From Algoriphagus sp. (lineage in GTDB: Bacteria; Bacteroidota; Bacteroidia; Cytophagales; Cyclobacteriaceae), in assembly GCF_013373065.1 (NCBI RefSeq), contig NZ_JABXIN010000011.1, positions 210,480 through 274,479 on the forward strand: a stretch of 64,000 bases of DNA. Reading direction: 5' to 3'. Shown here piece by piece: positions 27,312-36,156 of the stretch. Position 1 is the stretch's first letter, and each line of letters begins with the position of its first letter. The translations under genes and the position numbers were made by a program. The notes under the pieces are model-generated. The model was not told the DNA's origin and did no database searches. It saw only the letters and a list, made by a program, of their open reading frames with translations.

Positions 27312-27770
27312 ATGGCTAGTTTCAATCTTAAAGTAAACGGAAAGAGTCACCAGGTCGAAGTAGAGGACGATACGCCATTGCTATGGGTTCTTCGCGATCA
27401 TTTGGGACTCGTTGGCACCAAGTTTTCATGTGGAATTGCCCAATGTGGGGCCTGCACAGTTCATTTAAATGGTAACCCAACCTTCTCCTGCGTCACCCCG
27501 ATTTCCAGTGTTGGAAATGCAGAAGTGACCACTATAGAAGGACTTTCAGAAAATGGGGATCATCCTGTTCAAAAGGCTTGGGAAGAAGTGGACGTAGCCC
27601 AGTGCGGTTACTGTCAAGGAGGTCAAATTATGCAGGCAGCTGCATTTTTGAAGCAAAACCCAAATCCAAGTATGGAGGAAATTGACAATGCGATGAATCG
27701 AAATATTTGTCGCTGCGGTACCTATCACAAGATTCGAGAAGCAGTAGCACAAGCAGCCAAAAACATGTAA
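27312..27770 (+). CDS. iorA: 2Fe-2S subunit of a molybdenum hydroxylase
   Basis: 152 aa. Residues 39-60 hold the plant-type cluster CGIAQCGACTVHLNG...C, and residues 97-140 the second, xanthine-oxidase-type cluster CGYCQGGQ...CRCGTY. Layout and length match the small subunit of isoquinoline 1-oxidoreductase and aldehyde dehydrogenases of the xanthine oxidase family. It shuttles electrons from the molybdenum site in IorB. No own signal, so it is probably carried out of the cell together with the Tat-exported large subunit. Stop and iorB start are 2 bases apart. Confidence 0.93.
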   Translation: MASFNLKVNGKSHQVEVEDDTPLLWVLRDHLGLVGTKFSCGIAQCGACTVHLNGNPTFSCVTPISSVGNAEVTTIEGLSENGDHPVQKAWEEVDVAQCGYCQGGQIMQAAAFLKQNPNPSMEEIDNAMNRNICRCGTYHKIREAVAQAAKNM

Positions 27771-27772
27771 TC

Positions 27773-29935
27773 ATGAAAACTGTCACTAGAGAAAGTAGAA
27801 GAGATTTTCTAAAAATAGCCGGAACCACTGCCGGCAGTTTGTTTATTGGTTTCAATTGGTTCAGTTGTGATTCACCTAAAGTTGAGGTACTAAGTACTGA
27901 AGAGGTTTTGGCACAGGCTAAATCCTTCAACGCATATTTATCTATTTCCCCGTCTGGTGATGTAGTTATTTACTCTCCAAATCCAGAATTAGGACAAAAT
28001 ATCAAAACATCCTTCCCAATGGTAGTTGCCGAGGAATTGGATGCTGATTGGGGAAAAGTTCGAGTCCTCCAAGCCAATTTGGATACAGAAAAATATGATC
28101 GGCAATTGACAGGAGGTTCCGGAGCTATGCCACATAGCTGGGAAAGACTTCGCAAAGCCGGTGCAACTGCTCGCTATGTGTTAGTAGCGGCGGCTGCTAA
28201 AATGTGGAATGTCCCTGCTGAAGAAATTACTGTGGAAAATGGAATCATTTCACATTCCGGAAGTAAGAAATCTGGACATTTTGGGGAATTTGTTGCCGAG
28301 GCTGCACAAATGAAAGCTCCAGAAGAGGTAAAATTGAAAGACAAGAAGGATTTCAAAATCATTGGCACCCCAGTAAAGAATGTGGATTCCCGTGAAATTT
28401 ACACTGGTAAGCCTCTTTTTGGATTAGATTTTTATCGCGAAGGCATGATGCATGCCATGGTACAGCGAGCTCCTTTTGGGATGAAAATCAAATCCCTGGA
28501 TGATGCTGCTGCTAAAGCAGTGTCAGGAGTTACAGATGTGGTAACCTTCGGAACATCTGTTGCGGTAGTTGGAAATTCTACCTGGCCCTTGATGAAGGCC
28601 AAAAAGCTATTAAAAATCGAATATGAGGCTGATGGATCCGTTGAGAGTTCTGCTGACCATGATCGGATTTTCAAGGAACTAATGGCTAATGGAAAAGCTG
28701 ATGTAAGAAGGCAGGATGGAAATGTTAATTCTGCTTTTCAAAATGCTGCCAAAGTTGTTTCGGCTGAATATCAATGTCCTTTCTTGGCACATTCACCAAT
28801 GGAGCCTGAAAACTTCTTTGCTCATGTCAAAGGAGATCGATGTGAACTGATAGGACCAACGCAAACACCTGACCGAGCGAGACAAACAGCAGCAGCAATT
28901 CTTGGAATTCCTGCTGATAACGTAACTGTAGAAATTACCCGATTAGGTGGGGGATTTGGTAGACGACTTCGAGCTGATTACGTGGAAGAAGCCGTTCATA
29001 TCTCCAAAGCAATAAATGCTCCTGTAAAAGTTACTTGGAGTAGGGAAGATGAACTTACTGGAGGAGCCTACAGACCAGCAGTACGCTATCGATTTGAAGC
29101 TGCCTTGGATGCCAATGGAACTATGATAGGCTACAAACTTCGAGGAGTGGGAATGAATGCAGGGAATACTACCCGTGAAAATAATTTCCCATCAGGAGCT
29201 GTAGATAACCTATTGATCGAATCAGTCAATTATGAATCAAGCATCACCACAAATGCATGGAGAGCTCCAATTACGAACTTCCTGGCCTATGCTGAGCAAA
29301 GCTTCTTGGATGAAGTAGCTCTAGAAGCTGGGAAAGATCCTGTTGCGTTCCGCTTGGAATTACTGGATCGAGCTAAAAATAATCCTGTAGGTCAACTCGG
29401 ATACGATGTGGATCGAATGATTGGAGTTGTAAAAACAGCTGCAGAAAAAGGTAATTGGGGCAAAAACCCAAATATCAAACAAGGCTTCAGCGTTTATTTC
29501 TCTCATCGATCCTACGTAGCTCAAGTTGCAGACATCGAAATGCAGGGAGGAACTCCAGTATTGAAGAAAATTACTGCTGCCACTGATTGTGGAATGGTGG
29601 TAAATCCAACCGGAGCTAATCACCAAGTCCGAGGTGGAATTGTGGATGGAATGGGACATGCTATGTATACCAACCTCACCTTCGAAAATGGAGTACCAAA
29701 ACAACGGAATTACGATACTTATCGATTAATTCGTTTGAAGGAAGTTCCGGAAATTGAGCCACACTTCATTGACTCTGGCTATGATCCTACAGGATTGGGA
29801 GAACCAGCACTACCACCAACAGGAGGCGCTATTGCCAATGCCATTTTTGCCGCAACAGGAAGGAGATTACGAAGTCAGCCTTTCATTGAGCAAAAGGAAT
29901 TTTCGGATATCAAACTAGAGATCCGAAGGTCATAA
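27773..29935 (+). CDS. iorB: Molybdopterin subunit of a Tat-exported molybdenum hydroxylase
   Basis: 720 aa from the ATG at 27773; a longer reading from 27707 would start inside iorA and is not supported. The N-terminus MKTVTRESRRDFLKIAGTTAGSLFIGFNWFS is a clear twin-arginine signal (SRRDFLK). The body has the two molybdopterin-binding domains of the aldehyde oxidase/xanthine dehydrogenase family; GGGFGRRLRADYVEEAV and the C-terminal GLGEPALPPTGGAIANAIFAATG with the active-site Glu (GEP) are visible. No FAD subunit is present nearby, so the acceptor is probably a cytochrome or azurin. The substrate (an aldehyde or N-heterocycle) is unknown. Ends in a terminator at 29987. Confidence 0.92.
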   Translation: MKTVTRESRRDFLKIAGTTAGSLFIGFNWFSCDSPKVEVLSTEEVLAQAKSFNAYLSISPSGDVVIYSPNPELGQNIKTSFPMVVAEELDADWGKVRVLQANLDTEKYDRQLTGGSGAMPHSWERLRKAGATARYVLVAAAAKMWNVPAEEITVENGIISHSGSKKSGHFGEFVAEAAQMKAPEEVKLKDKKDFKIIGTPVKNVDSREIYTGKPLFGLDFYREGMMHAMVQRAPFGMKIKSLDDAAAKAVSGVTDVVTFGTSVAVVGNSTWPLMKAKKLLKIEYEADGSVESSADHDRIFKELMANGKADVRRQDGNVNSAFQNAAKVVSAEYQCPFLAHSPMEPENFFAHVKGDRCELIGPTQTPDRARQTAAAILGIPADNVTVEITRLGGGFGRRLRADYVEEAVHISKAINAPVKVTWSREDELTGGAYRPAVRYRFEAALDANGTMIGYKLRGVGMNAGNTTRENNFPSGAVDNLLIESVNYESSITTNAWRAPITNFLAYAEQSFLDEVALEAGKDPVAFRLELLDRAKNNPVGQLGYDVDRMIGVVKTAAEKGNWGKNPNIKQGFSVYFSHRSYVAQVADIEMQGGTPVLKKITAATDCGMVVNPTGANHQVRGGIVDGMGHAMYTNLTFENGVPKQRNYDTYRLIRLKEVPEIEPHFIDSGYDPTGLGEPALPPTGGAIANAIFAATGRRLRSQPFIEQKEFSDIKLEIRRS

Positions 29936-29986
29936 GGTGAATGATTCGAAAGTGTTATTCAGCCTAATGAATTCATAAAAACAAAA

Positions 29987-30017
29987 ATCCTCTGAGAATT
30001 GCTCAGAGGATTTTTTT
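29987..30017. terminator. Bidirectional terminator between iorB and glnS
   Basis: Perfect 10-bp stem ATCCTCTGAG / CTCAGAGGAT with an AATTG loop, T-run on the plus strand and A-run in front for the minus strand; the genes on both sides converge on it. Confidence 0.92.
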
Positions 30018-30039
30018 ATGGTTATTCTTCAACGATTTT

Positions 30040-32073
30040 TCATTTCAACTTTTCAGCTTCAGTTCTTAATAGCTCATTTTCATCGCTCAACCCAGATTGG
30101 ATATAGTCCAAAATAGCTTGATTCTTTTCTTGTCCACTATTCAATAAAACACCCAGCGTAATCATCACACCGATGCGCGTTCCTACTTTTTTTGCTGCTG
30201 TATTAAACAATGGTTCTAGCTCTTCATAAGAAACTTCACCAGCTAATTCTTTAATAGAAGAAATAGCATTTTCCAGTTTTTCCCCTGAGAAATTGGTTAG
30301 CTTTTTACTGATTTGTTGAATTTCATTCAAGGCTTTTCTTTTCCCTTGAGGAGAAGGATTTGGTGTAGATGCTTTTTGCGATTGTACAGGTTTTTCAACC
30401 TGCTTTGCCCAAGTATCCTTTAAACCAACGGTCTTGTTGAATATTAAATTTCCTTCAGAGGAATCTGTATCTAGGGTAAAATATCCCAGGCGCTGGAATT
30501 GAAATTTATCTTCAAGAGTTGCCTTGGCTAAATATGGTTCTAGATAAGCCTCTTTGATAACCCGAAGAGATTCTGGATTTATAAAGTCCATGAAATTTTT
30601 ATCCTCATGGGCATCTGGCGCCTCATCCAAAAACAAGCGATCGTATTCGCGAACTTCGGCTTTAATCGCATGAGCGATGGAAACCCAGTGAAGTGTTCCT
30701 TTCACCTTTCGCATACTAGCTTCCGTACCACTTCCAGATTTCGATTCCGGATCATAGGAACAGTGAATTTCTACGATATTTCCAGCCTCATCTTTTACAA
30801 CGGACTCCGCTTTGATGATATAAGCACTTTTTAGACGAACTTCATTTCCGAGCGAAAGCCTGAAAAACTTCTTTCCACCATCTTCTTTAAAATCCTCTCG
30901 TTCGATATATAATTCTCGGGAAAAAGGCACCTCATGGGTTCCTGAATTAGGATCCTCAGGATTATTTTCCATAGATAAAATCTCCGTTTTATCGACAGGA
31001 TAATTGGTAATTACCAATTTGATTGGGTTTAAAACAGCCATTACCCGGGTAGCTGTTTTGTTCAAATCCTCCCGTATACAATATTCCAAAAGGGAAACAT
31101 CGGTCACGTTATCCCGCTTTGAAATTCCAGCCAAATCACTGAATTTCCGAATGGAATCTGGCGTGTAACCTCTTCGTCTTAAACCGGAAATAGTTGGCAT
31201 TCGTGGATCATCCCATCCTGCTACTACTTTCTTCTGTACCAATTCAAGAAGCTTTCGCTTACTCATCACTGTATAACTCAAATTACGACGCGCAAACTCC
31301 CGCTGCTTGGGTCTTAAACGACTCGAATCGTAAATCTGATCCAAATACCAATCATACAACTCCCGGTGAGATTTGAATTCCAAGGTACAAAGGGAATGAG
31401 ATACCTGCTCGATGTAATCTGATTGACCATGCGCCCAATCATACATTGGATAAATACACCATTTGGTTCCAGTACGATGGTGTGCTGCGTTGACGATCCG
31501 ATATAAAATGGGATCCCGCATGTGCATATTTGGAGAAGCCATATCAATTTTGGCCCGCAAAAGATAAGAGCCTGCAGGAAATTCTCCATTTTTCATTTTT
31601 TCAAAAAGCTCCAAATTCTCAGCAACGGGTCGATCCCTGAAGGGGCTTGGAGTTCCAGCTGTAGTAGGAGATCCTTTTTGAGCTGCGATTTCTTCAGACG
31701 ATTGCTGATCGACATAAGCTTTCCCTTCTTTGATCAACAGAACAGCCCAGTCATACAATTGCTGAAAGTAATCAGAAGAGTAACACTCGTTTGCCCACTG
31801 AAAACCTAACCAAGCAATATCACGCTTGATAGCGTCTACATATTCCTGCTCTTCTTTTGCGGGATTAGTATCATCAAATCGAAGATTTACCGGAGCATTG
31901 TATTTTTCCCCTAACCCAAAGTTCAAGCAGATTGAAGCTGCATGTCCAATATGCAGGTATCCATTAGGTTCAGGGGGGAATCGGAATCGAAGTAGATCTT
32001 TTGGAAAACCATTTGCCAAATCTTCCTCGACGATATGTTCTATAAAATTGAGTGCGTTTACTGGTTCTTTCAT
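30040..32073 (-). CDS. glnS: Glutaminyl-tRNA synthetase with C-terminal extension
   Basis: Class I synthetase; charges tRNA-Gln. From the ATG at 32073 (MKEPVNALNFIEHIVEEDL) it has 677 aa; the TTG at 32094 adds only seven. The HIGH motif is PNGYLHIGHA near residue 34 and the KMSKS variant is VMSKRK near 264. The core ends near residue 560, followed by a linker (SQKASTPNPSPQGK) and about 100 helical residues (ALNEIQQISKKLTNFSGEKLENAI...) not found in the E. coli enzyme. The tail might add tRNA affinity; I cannot assign it to a named domain. Confidence 0.95.
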   Translation of the reverse strand: MKEPVNALNFIEHIVEEDLANGFPKDLLRFRFPPEPNGYLHIGHAASICLNFGLGEKYNAPVNLRFDDTNPAKEEQEYVDAIKRDIAWLGFQWANECYSSDYFQQLYDWAVLLIKEGKAYVDQQSSEEIAAQKGSPTTAGTPSPFRDRPVAENLELFEKMKNGEFPAGSYLLRAKIDMASPNMHMRDPILYRIVNAAHHRTGTKWCIYPMYDWAHGQSDYIEQVSHSLCTLEFKSHRELYDWYLDQIYDSSRLRPKQREFARRNLSYTVMSKRKLLELVQKKVVAGWDDPRMPTISGLRRRGYTPDSIRKFSDLAGISKRDNVTDVSLLEYCIREDLNKTATRVMAVLNPIKLVITNYPVDKTEILSMENNPEDPNSGTHEVPFSRELYIEREDFKEDGGKKFFRLSLGNEVRLKSAYIIKAESVVKDEAGNIVEIHCSYDPESKSGSGTEASMRKVKGTLHWVSIAHAIKAEVREYDRLFLDEAPDAHEDKNFMDFINPESLRVIKEAYLEPYLAKATLEDKFQFQRLGYFTLDTDSSEGNLIFNKTVGLKDTWAKQVEKPVQSQKASTPNPSPQGKRKALNEIQQISKKLTNFSGEKLENAISSIKELAGEVSYEELEPLFNTAAKKVGTRIGVMITLGVLLNSGQEKNQAILDYIQSGLSDENELLRTEAEKLK

Positions 32074-32283
32074 TTTTGAAAAATTGAAAAGCAAAATTAC
32101 TTCAAATGATAGGATTTACAACTTCAACCCAGAATTGCTTTTGGAAACAACAGGTTAGAAAAATAATCAGTTCAACAAATGATTTTTGTAAAATTATCCT
32201 AGACAAAAACAGGTTAGTAGGGAGTACTCAAAGGCAAAAAAATCCTTGAACGGCCAAAAATTTGAACCGTTAAGAATAAGGTG

Positions 32284-32321
32284 AAAAAAAGCTCTTCAAA
32301 ATTTAGTGATTCGAAGAGCTT
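32284..32321 (-). terminator. Terminator behind the 43-aa ORF
   Basis: On the minus strand the 9-bp stem AAGCTCTTC / GAAGAGCTT with a 15-base loop is followed by a run of seven T. It comes 12 bases behind the stop of the small ORF at 32334 and more than 200 bases behind the Crp gene. Confidence 0.8.
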
Positions 32322-32333
32322 ATATTGAACGTG

Positions 32334-32465
32334 TCAAATAAATAGTTTCCCTATAAAATAAATAGCTGGGAAAAAAGCCATGTAAGCAATGCATTTACAT
32401 GGAAATAAAACCTTCATAAACCATGTCGGATGTTCTCCATTAGCCAGTTTTGAGATTAGTTTCAT
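32334..32465 (-). CDS. Possible 43-aa small membrane protein
   Basis: Too short for routine ORF lists. The ATG at 32465 gives MKLISKLANGEHPTWFMKVL, then FPCKCIAYMAFFPAIYFIGK, then LFI and TGA. The C-terminal half is hydrophobic with a CKC pair. A strong terminator follows directly, which supports a transcribed unit. The upstream 80 bases are AT-rich. No family is recognised. Crp lies on the same strand 81 bases upstream, so it could also be a tail of that transcript. The rest of 32074-32546 shows no gene. Confidence 0.45.
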   Translation of the reverse strand: MKLISKLANGEHPTWFMKVLFPCKCIAYMAFFPAIYFIGKLFI

Positions 32466-32546
32466 AGTGCTTAAAATATTGGGTAAAACAAAAATTACCT
32501 TATAAAAATCTATTATTTTAAAAATAAACGAAATAACATTTGTTAA

Positions 32547-33131
32547 TTAATTATTGAGCTTTGCTTTTCTACTCCTAATTCGAGAAAGAGAAACAGTAGT
32601 AATACCGATGTAAGAGGCTAAATATTTTTGAGGTACTCTTAAAATAATTTCAGGGTTTTGATCTAGCAAAGCCTGATAACGTTCCTCAGGAGTCATTACA
32701 ACAAAAAAGAGTATCCTATTTGTGCTCTCTTTTAAAACATGGCTAATATTATCACTCCAAAATCTTAATAGACGAATATTATTTTTTGTAAGCTCTTTAA
32801 ATTTTTTCGTATTGATTTGAATTACTAAACAATCTTCGATTGCTTCTAAATATTCATTGGATTTCCCATCATTCAAAAAGCAATTTGAACAAGCTGTAAA
32901 GTCCTTTTCCAAGGCAATCCTCACTGTTCTCTCTTCACCGTTGGTTTTTGTGACATAGGTTCTAATTACCCCTTTTAGAATGCCCAAAGCAAAATCAAAT
33001 TGATCACCTTCCTTCGCTATTTTTTCACCTGCTTTGTAGGATTTGAAACTAGAAATTTTGTAAATCTCAACCATATCACTCAGATTGAGTTGGTTGAATT
33101 TTTTAAAAAATTCGATGAAGGATGTTTCCAA
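32547..33131 (-). CDS. Crp/Fnr family transcriptional regulator
   Basis: 194 aa. The cyclic-nucleotide-type domain spans residues 20-120 (YKAGEKIAKEGDQFDFALGILKGVIRTYV; TACSNCFLNDG) and the winged helix follows (RVPQKYLASYIGITTVSLSRIRSRK, the recognition helix). The cAMP-binding Arg-Ser of classical Crp is not obvious, so the ligand is unknown. The start is taken as TTG at 33131; the only early ATG (M20) would cut into the first helix of the domain. Such small Crp-like proteins are common in Bacteroidota and often act on nearby genes; divergence from the cysteine desulfurase gene, 165 bases away, makes that a possible target. Confidence 0.85.
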   Translation of the reverse strand: METSFIEFFKKFNQLNLSDMVEIYKISSFKSYKAGEKIAKEGDQFDFALGILKGVIRTYVTKTNGEERTVRIALEKDFTACSNCFLNDGKSNEYLEAIEDCLVIQINTKKFKELTKNNIRLLRFWSDNISHVLKESTNRILFFVVMTPEERYQALLDQNPEIILRVPQKYLASYIGITTVSLSRIRSRKAKLNN

Positions 33132-33296
33132 CGTTAAGCTCTAATTTGGTGGCTGAATCTTCTTGTATATTAATAAATTATGAAGTCAATAAAAAGAAGT
33201 TACGTTGCTATCTTTCCCTGCCTTCTCTACAGAGTAGTGTTTGGGTCAGCTTAAAAAAGTATTTAAACTTGAAGGAAAAAAAGCAGTTTTATTAGC

Positions 33297-34445
33297 ATGA
33301 ACTATCCGATCTACCTGGATTACAACGCAACTACTCCTTGTGCCCGCGAAGTAATCGAAGAGATGCTCCCATTCTTTGGAACACACTTTGGAAACGCAGC
33401 CAGTAAGAGCCATCCTTATGGTTGGATTGCGGAGAATGCAGTGGAAACAGCCAGAGAACAGATAGCAAATTTAATTGGGGCCAGGCCAAAGGAAATCATT
33501 TTTACCTCCGGGGCTACCGAATCAATCAACCTAGCGATTAAAGGAACATTTGAGGCCTATGGAAATGTCAAACAGCATTTCATTACGGCACAATCGGAGC
33601 ATAAGGCTGTATTAGATACATTTTTAGAATTAGAAAAAAAGGGTGCTGAAGTCACCTATTTGCCTGTGGATTCTGAGGGAAAAATATGTTTGGACTCTTT
33701 AGAAAATGCTATCCTTCCTCATACAAAAATGATTTGTTTGATGTGGGCGAATAATGAAACAGGTGTTATTCATCCTATACAGGAAATTGCTGAAATTGCT
33801 GAAAAACATGATATTATCTTTTTTACAGATGCTGTTCAGGCAACTGGCAAAATACCTGTCTCCACAAAAGGAATCCACCTGATAGCCTTATCTTCCCATA
33901 AGTTTTATGGTCCCAAAGGAGTAGGAGTGTTGTATGTAAGACATAATCATGATTTGCCCAAGCCCTTGGCTCAAATACATGGAGGTGGGCATGAAAAGAG
34001 TTTTAGAAGTGGGACTTTAAACGTTCCGGGTATTGTGGGATTAGGAAAAGCTGCTGAGATCCAAAACTCCTCGCTTGAGCAAGAGGGTCTAAGGCTGGAA
34101 AAACTGAGAAATCAATTGGAAATGGGGCTTTTACAGATCCCAAACACAAAATTGAATGGAAGTCAAACCTCGCGATTACCGCATGTGACCAATATTTCTT
34201 TTGATGGAGTAGAAGGAGAGGAGTTACTTAAAAAAATCAATCAAAAGGTAGCTGTAAGTTCAGGCTCAGCGTGTACATCCATATCACCCAAACCAAGTCA
34301 TGTGTTAAAAGCCATGGGATTAAACCCGGATTTGGGTAGGGCTTCTATAAGGTTCAGTATTGGTAAATATACAACCGAGAAAGACATTGAGTTTACAATT
34401 TCCTGGGTTTCGGAAGTCGTAGAGAAGCTTAGAAAATCATCTTAA
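33297..34445 (+). CDS. Cysteine desulfurase, NifS/IscS-like
   Basis: 382-aa PLP enzyme that takes sulfur from cysteine. N-terminus MNYPIYLDYNATTPCAREVIEEML is the family signature. The PLP lysine is in ALSSHKFYGPKGVGVLY, and the catalytic cysteine is in SSGSACTSISPKPSHVLKAMG, the IscS-type loop. It is not in an isc or suf cluster. The convergent neighbours are a MocA-like cytidylyltransferase and XdhC, so supply of sulfur for the molybdenum cofactor is a reasonable inference, as shown for NifS4 and XdhC in Rhodobacter. Its stop overlaps the mocA stop by 4 bases. Confidence 0.92.
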   Translation: MNYPIYLDYNATTPCAREVIEEMLPFFGTHFGNAASKSHPYGWIAENAVETAREQIANLIGARPKEIIFTSGATESINLAIKGTFEAYGNVKQHFITAQSEHKAVLDTFLELEKKGAEVTYLPVDSEGKICLDSLENAILPHTKMICLMWANNETGVIHPIQEIAEIAEKHDIIFFTDAVQATGKIPVSTKGIHLIALSSHKFYGPKGVGVLYVRHNHDLPKPLAQIHGGGHEKSFRSGTLNVPGIVGLGKAAEIQNSSLEQEGLRLEKLRNQLEMGLLQIPNTKLNGSQTSRLPHVTNISFDGVEGEELLKKINQKVAVSSGSACTSISPKPSHVLKAMGLNPDLGRASIRFSIGKYTTEKDIEFTISWVSEVVEKLRKSS

Positions 34446-35035
34446 CCGTTCAACTTTGAGAGATCTTCTTCGGTATCCAAATCAAGCGCACCCAAAGGAA
34501 AATCAACAATTTGGACATCATCTAGATATTCTAAAATCAGTTTTTTAGCAGGGACCTTTTTATCCAAGCCCAACAAGTCTTCAAAATATTTTTCATCGAA
34601 TATTGCTGGAACACCTAATGTGTCCGAATAACGACAAGCAATAATACCTTTTCCCGACTTCTCTTTTTCTTTGATCAATGAATCAAGCAAGTCTGTGTCA
34701 ACCTTGAATTGATCACAGGTCATAATTAAAATCTGATTTGGAGAAACTACTTTATCCTCCGAAACCATGTACCAAGCAAGACCAGCCTGCATGCTAGAGG
34801 TCATTCCATCTTCCCAACTTTCATTCTCTACAAAATAAACTCCATCGGACTGTATCCCTTTTTTGATCAAATTAGGTTGCCAACCCAAAACCACAAGGAC
34901 AGAATCTGCTTCACTTTTGGATGCAACATCAATAGATCGCTGAATAAGCGTTTTTCCTTGATATTCAACCAGCTGTTTGGGACTTCCCAAGCGGGATGAA
35001 GAACCTGCTGCCAAAAGAATTATTCCTGTATTCAT
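34442..35035 (-). CDS. mocA: Molybdenum cofactor cytidylyltransferase-like protein
   Basis: 197-aa nucleotidyltransferase of the MobA-like/MocA group. The nucleotide loop is LLAAGSSSRLGSPKQLVEYQGKTLIQRS and the metal site is MTCDQ near residue 104. The KQL motif and the loss of the guanine-specific features point to the MocA (CTP, MCD cofactor) type, which serves xanthine-oxidase-family enzymes. The ATG overlaps the xdhC stop (ATGA). Its likely client is IorB, encoded 4.5 kb away. Confidence 0.85.
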   Translation of the reverse strand: MNTGIILLAAGSSSRLGSPKQLVEYQGKTLIQRSIDVASKSEADSVLVVLGWQPNLIKKGIQSDGVYFVENESWEDGMTSSMQAGLAWYMVSEDKVVSPNQILIMTCDQFKVDTDLLDSLIKEKEKSGKGIIACRYSDTLGVPAIFDEKYFEDLLGLDKKVPAKKLILEYLDDVQIVDFPLGALDLDTEEDLSKLNG

Positions 35036-36150
35036 GCGCCTTTCTCATGAATCGGCCCTTGCTTATCCCGAAGAAAAATGGGTTGCTTTTTATTTAAGAC
35101 TGCTTTGATCTCAGCAAAAATAGATAGCGCTATTTCTTCAGAAGTTTCCGCCCCAATCTCCAAACCAATAGGGGCGTAAATGTTTTCCTGATTTACTTGA
35201 ATCCCTTTACTTTCCAAGCGCTCAATCAATTTTTCGGTTTTTCTCTTTGGGCCTAAAACTCCAATGTAAGGAATCATTGCCTCCTGAAGTTTTTCCAAAA
35301 CAATTGCCTCATATTCAAAATTATGAGTCATTAAAAGTGCTACCGTATGTAAATCAGTTTGGATCTTTTCTACTACTTCCTCAGCAGGCCCAACCCAAAT
35401 TTCCTGACTCTTTGGGAAGCGACCCGGAGTCGCTAAATTTTTTCTTCCATCGATGAGAATCAGTTCAAACCCTAACAAATCTGCCATCTGAGCAACCGGA
35501 ATAGTATCGTTTCCCGCTCCAAATAATAAAACCCGTACAGCAGGCTTTATTACTTCAAAGAAAACAGATAATTCTCCAAACTCAGGATAGGTTCTAATTT
35601 CATTTTGGGCTTGATCAAATGATTGAATTTCATGCTTGAGATGAAGCCAAACTTGGGGATTCAAGCTTTCTACCTTTCCAAATTCGTGGATTCCTTTTTT
35701 TAGAAAGATAGTTCCAATTTGAGCTGAACGTGAATTTGGAATAGAAAATATTGTTAATAACAAGCCCAGATTCCTGTCTTTCAAGGCTTCTTGAATCAAG
35801 GCTATGGGATTTTTAGGATCGTTAAAATCAATAGGTTCAATCAATACATGGATAATCCCATTACAGCCCAAGCCAATTCCAAATTTTTGATCGTCCTCAT
35901 CCGTCGTGTCATAGGTTACCAGCATGGATTGTTGCTGAAAAATAACGGACTGAGCTTTCCGTAAAGCATCACCTTCCAAACAGCCACCACTAATTGCCCC
36001 AGTCAATTGCCCTTCCATATCCACTAGCATCCGAGCACCGGGTCTTCGATAAGCAGAACCAATTACTTGAACGACGGTTGCTAAAGCAACTTGCCTGTCA
36101 GCTTCTTTTGCCTGTTCGTATGCCTTAACAATTTGTTTCAGTTCCTTCAT
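35032..36150 (-). CDS. xdhC: XdhC family molybdenum-cofactor insertion protein
   Basis: 372 aa. The N-terminal XdhC/CoxI domain carries ATVVQVIGSAYRRPGARMLVD and GAISGGCLEGDALRKA; the C-terminal Rossmann-like domain starts near residue 205 (VRVLLFGAGNDTIPVAQMADLLGFELILIDGR). XdhC proteins bind the cofactor, help its sulfuration and insert it into xanthine-oxidase-type enzymes. It is first of a pair with mocA, 6 bases behind a sterol desaturase gene, so all three may be one transcript. Confidence 0.92.
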   Translation of the reverse strand: MKELKQIVKAYEQAKEADRQVALATVVQVIGSAYRRPGARMLVDMEGQLTGAISGGCLEGDALRKAQSVIFQQQSMLVTYDTTDEDDQKFGIGLGCNGIIHVLIEPIDFNDPKNPIALIQEALKDRNLGLLLTIFSIPNSRSAQIGTIFLKKGIHEFGKVESLNPQVWLHLKHEIQSFDQAQNEIRTYPEFGELSVFFEVIKPAVRVLLFGAGNDTIPVAQMADLLGFELILIDGRKNLATPGRFPKSQEIWVGPAEEVVEKIQTDLHTVALLMTHNFEYEAIVLEKLQEAMIPYIGVLGPKRKTEKLIERLESKGIQVNQENIYAPIGLEIGAETSEEIALSIFAEIKAVLNKKQPIFLRDKQGPIHEKGA

Positions 36151-36156
36151 CCTAGA

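Noticed and set aside
27707..27772. Upstream extension of IorB
   Set aside because: It would start inside iorA; the Tat signal begins at the ATG at 27773.
33132..33296. Promoter TAGTGTTTG ahead of the cysteine desulfurase
   Set aside because: One base too long for TAnnTTTG and no TTG at the right distance.
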